Source: Moraxella lacunata
Lineage (GTDB): Bacteria; Pseudomonadota; Gammaproteobacteria; Pseudomonadales; Moraxellaceae
Reading direction: 5' to 3'
Length of the DNA: 16,384 nucleotides
NCBI RefSeq assembly: GCF_002027545.1
Contig: NZ_MXAN01000057.1
Coordinates: 6,277-22,660 of the forward strand
Below are positions 14,348 to 16,384 of this stretch, piece by piece (position 1 is the first letter of the stretch; each line of letters opens with the position of its first letter). The notes under the pieces were generated by a model. The model did not search any database, was not told the DNA's origin, and worked only from the letters and a program-made list of their open reading frames with translations. The translations under genes and the position numbers were made by a program.

Positions 14348-15066
14348 TGAAAGCATTTACTCTAAAATCGCTTGGTGCTGGTCTCCTACTGGCAAGTGGC
14401 ATGATGGCATCGTCATCTGCCCTAGCAGCAGGCGGTCATGGTTGTGGCGAGTTCACCGAAGCCGATGGTACCAAAGTCACCCTAGAATGCAGCAAAGCTC
14501 CCATTGACCTAACCAATAAAGGCTCGCTACAACGTGGTGCCCAAACGTTCATGAACTACTGCGTGGGCTGTCACTCAGCCCAGTATGTGCGTCATTCACG
14601 CATCGCCCAAGACCTAGAAATCCCACCAGAGCTCATGGAAAAATATCTCATGGTAACCACCGACCAAATCGGTGACCACGTGACCGCTGAAATTGACCTT
14701 GATACTCAGGCTCTATGGTTTGGTGCGGCACCGCCAGACTTGTCGCTAGAAACCCGTCTGCGTGGCGATGACTGGGTATACACCTACCTACTGTCATTCT
14801 ACGAAGACCCAAGCCGTCCTTGGGGTGCTAACAACCTAGTGCTTGCCAATGCTGCCATGCCCCATGTGCTACACAACATGCAAAAAGAGCTTGGCAAAGA
14901 AGAGTATGAAGCTCGTGTGGGCGACCTAGTGAACTTCATGGCATGGATGGCAGAGCCTGTCCGTCATCAGCGTAAAATCTATGGTGCATTCGTGCTACTG
15001 TTCTTGCTTGTGCTACTCATTCCAGTATATCTACTTAACAAAGAATTCTGGAAAGACGTTAAATAA
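14347..15066 (+). CDS. petC: Cytochrome c1 of the bc1 complex
   Basis: Receives electrons from the Rieske protein and gives them to soluble cytochrome c. From ATG 14347 the 239-residue protein has a cleavable signal peptide (cleavage near ALA-A, residues 25-28), one heme c motif CVGCH (C72, C75, H76) in a LQRGAQTFMNYCVGCHS context, and ANAAMPHVL with the likely axial Met. A C-terminal membrane anchor (about 215-232) ends in a basic tail. The mature N-terminus has an insert with two extra cysteines (C33, C48) before the conserved APIDLTNKGSLQRG. The frame is open about 34 codons upstream inside petB, but GGAGGAGG eight bases before ATG 14347 fixes the start. It is the last gene of petABC. Confidence 0.96.
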   Translation: MKAFTLKSLGAGLLLASGMMASSSALAAGGHGCGEFTEADGTKVTLECSKAPIDLTNKGSLQRGAQTFMNYCVGCHSAQYVRHSRIAQDLEIPPELMEKYLMVTTDQIGDHVTAEIDLDTQALWFGAAPPDLSLETRLRGDDWVYTYLLSFYEDPSRPWGANNLVLANAAMPHVLHNMQKELGKEEYEARVGDLVNFMAWMAEPVRHQRKIYGAFVLLFLLVLLIPVYLLNKEFWKDVK

Positions 15067-15079
15067 GCCAGCACCGACC

Positions 15080-15108
15080 AAAAAGACCGATACACATCGG
15101 TCTTTTTT
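15080..15108 (+). terminator. Intrinsic terminator of petABC
   Basis: AAAGACCGAT (15082-15091) pairs perfectly with ATCGGTCTTT (15096-15105) around a 4-base loop, followed by more T. It lies 15 bases past the petC stop. Confidence 0.93.
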
Positions 15109-15109
15109 A

Positions 15110-15139
15110 TTGACAAAATTTACACACTTTTACCAAAAT
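15110..15139 (+). promoter_or_regulatory. Putative sspAB promoter
   Basis: A perfect TTGACA (15110-15115) starts right after the petABC terminator. CAAAAT (15134-15139, four of six matches) stands 18 bases further. A transcript would start near 15146, about 35 bases before sspA. Confidence 0.55.
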
Positions 15140-15180
15140 TTTTGTTACACTTAACACCCAAAAACAGACTCATTCACATC

Positions 15181-15825
15181 ATGGCAGATTTTTCTCATCT
15201 TTTACCCACCCAGTTCCTACTCTATGGTGACGATGGCTATGACAGCCATGTGGTGCGGTTTTTGCTAGAAGAAAAAGGCGTGAATCATCAATTTGCCTAC
15301 CTGCCCGATGAGCGACCCGAATATCTTGCCGAGCTAAACCCTTACAACACCCTGCCTGTACTTGTGGGACGGGATTTGGCATTGTATGAGCTGATGGTGA
15401 TTTTTGAATATTTAGAAGAACGGCACGGTGCCAATAAACTCCTGCCACCCACCCCCAAAGAGCGGGCAAAGGTGCGTCAGTTGGCTTGGCGACTGCGTCA
15501 AGACTGGCTCTCGCTTGGGCGGATTTTAATGACTCATCCTGACAGCTTTAATCCAGCAGAAGCGACCCACGCCAAAAAAACCTTGACCGATTCGCTCATC
15601 ACGCTCTCGCCCCTATTTGCTCGTCATGACTATTTTATGCAAGATGAGTTTGGGCTGTGTGATGTGTTACTATTGCCACTTTTGCACCGCTTGCCAATGC
15701 TAGGCATTCATTTACCTGCCAAACTGTGCAAACCGCTACTGGCATATCAAGCACGCCTATCGGCAAGAGCGAGTTTTCAAAAGACACTCATCACCCCTGC
15801 TGTTTATAGCGATGATGATTTTTAA
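15181..15825 (+). CDS. sspA: Stringent starvation protein A
   Basis: A glutathione S-transferase fold protein without GST activity that binds RNA polymerase and alters transcription in starvation and acid stress. The 214 residues show the N-terminal thioredoxin-like domain (FLLYGDDGYDSHVVRFLLEEKG, ELNPYNTLPVLV, LYELMVIFEYLEER) and the C-terminal helical domain (VRQLAWRLRQDWLSL; FGLCDVLLLPLLHRL). I chose ATG 15181 because it gives the usual family N-terminus; the frame is open to a TTG 13 codons earlier, close to the predicted transcription start. No strong ribosome binding site is visible. sspB follows 48 bases later, the standard sspA-sspB operon. Confidence 0.93.
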   Translation: MADFSHLLPTQFLLYGDDGYDSHVVRFLLEEKGVNHQFAYLPDERPEYLAELNPYNTLPVLVGRDLALYELMVIFEYLEERHGANKLLPPTPKERAKVRQLAWRLRQDWLSLGRILMTHPDSFNPAEATHAKKTLTDSLITLSPLFARHDYFMQDEFGLCDVLLLPLLHRLPMLGIHLPAKLCKPLLAYQARLSARASFQKTLITPAVYSDDDF

Positions 15826-15873
15826 TAATTTAACATTCATCAATTTACTTTAACCAATAACAAGGACATAACC

Positions 15874-16302
15874 ATGCTTACCCCCAAACGCCCCTACTTT
15901 GTTCGTGCCATGCATGAATGGCTAACAGACAACGGCTTTACCCCATATCTCATGACAGATGCCACCCACCCTGAGCTACTCGCCCCTACCGAATACGCCC
16001 AAGACGGCAAATTGGTGCTTGCCATATCTTATCAAGCCACCAATAATCTTTTGATTGACAATGACGGCTTATCATTTCAAGGGCGGTTTGGTGGTGTCTC
16101 AAAAGACATCTGGATACCCATGCAGGCAGTGGTAGGGATTTATGCCAAAGAAGACCCCAGCGAAGGCTTTTTCTTTGACCCCAGCGAATATGACGGCTAC
16201 ACCCCACCTGATGACCCTGATGACATAGACGACAGCGATGACGATGACGGCGATGACGATGACGAGCCACCCAAAAAAAGCGGACATTTAAAATTTGTAT
16301 AA
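15874..16302 (+). CDS. sspB: ClpXP protease specificity-enhancing factor SspB
   Basis: Adaptor that delivers ssrA-tagged and other substrates to ClpXP. The 142 residues contain the substrate-binding domain: KRPYFVRAMHEWLTDNGFTPYLMTDATHP, then EYAQDGKLVLAISYQATNNL, FQGRFGGVSKDIWIPMQAVVGIYAKE. A long acidic flexible linker (about 108-132, almost all Asp/Glu/Pro) follows, then the C-terminal ClpX-binding peptide KKSGHLKFV. This is the complete SspB architecture. AAGGA about eight bases before ATG supports the start. No terminator is visible in the 58 bases before the next possible start. Confidence 0.95.
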   Translation: MLTPKRPYFVRAMHEWLTDNGFTPYLMTDATHPELLAPTEYAQDGKLVLAISYQATNNLLIDNDGLSFQGRFGGVSKDIWIPMQAVVGIYAKEDPSEGFFFDPSEYDGYTPPDDPDDIDDSDDDDGDDDDEPPKKSGHLKFV

Positions 16303-16360
16303 AGTCATTTAACAAATTAAAGATGGCTTAAAATAAAAACGATTTAAAAATAAGGGCGAT

Positions 16361-16384
16361 ATGATTATGAACCGCACCCCAAAA
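16361..16384 (+). CDS. Possible start of a further gene, cut by the window edge
   Basis: TAAGGG (16351-16356) precedes ATG 16361, and a second ATG lies at 16367. The frame stays open for the last 24 bases (MIMNRTPK). Too little is present to name a product; gene spacing and the ribosome binding site are the only support. Confidence 0.4.

Overview
The window looks like a chromosomal segment of a gammaproteobacterium of the family Moraxellaceae, most likely the genus Moraxella. This rests on the conserved order rplM-rpsI-petA-petB-petC-sspA-sspB, the AT-rich intergenic DNA, and the protein styles (short lipoproteins, SspA/SspB, PPK1, ThiI with a rhodanese tail). The species cannot be read from the sequence.

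Left part (1-4463). The window opens inside the end of a dispersed repeat. Directly against it lies an unrecognised lipoprotein gene that appears broken by a one-base loss near 1060 (41-1350). Next come a histidine-rich, probably metal-binding lipoprotein (1475-2023) and a bidirectional terminator. A convergent class II (Mn-dependent) inorganic pyrophosphatase gene, ppaC, and an outer-membrane lipocalin gene, blc, follow on the minus strand. A 536-bp AT-rich gap (3928-4463) carries three consensus DnaA boxes.

Middle part (4464-10583), all on the minus strand. In transcription order: polyphosphate kinase ppk1; a membrane-anchored PstS-like phosphate-binding protein split by a one-base insertion; ychJ (SEC-C metal-binding protein); a brnT-brnA toxin-antitoxin pair; and thiI (tRNA 4-thiouridine synthetase with rhodanese domain). 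Pyrophosphatase, PPK1 and the PstS-like protein all concern phosphate but are separately transcribed.

Right part (10584-16384), all on the plus strand. A 660-bp gap holds a 207-bp MITE-like element, a long imperfect hairpin, and a strong promoter with a structured leader. The leader feeds rplM-rpsI (ribosomal proteins L13 and S9), which ends at a strong terminator. A 447-bp gap with a perfect 19-bp palindrome in a hairpin leads into petABC, the complete cytochrome bc1 complex (Rieske protein, cytochrome b, cytochrome c1). After another terminator comes sspA-sspB (stringent starvation protein A and the ClpXP adaptor SspB). The first codons of another gene reach the window edge.

Most of the window is ordinary core genome. 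The points worth a second look are the repeat family, the rplM leader, the two frameshifted genes, the DnaA-box cluster, the histidine-rich/MliC-like lipoprotein, and a few cytochrome bc1 details. I found no CRISPR array, tRNA, rRNA, prophage or transposase gene, and nothing I can defend as a wholly new system.
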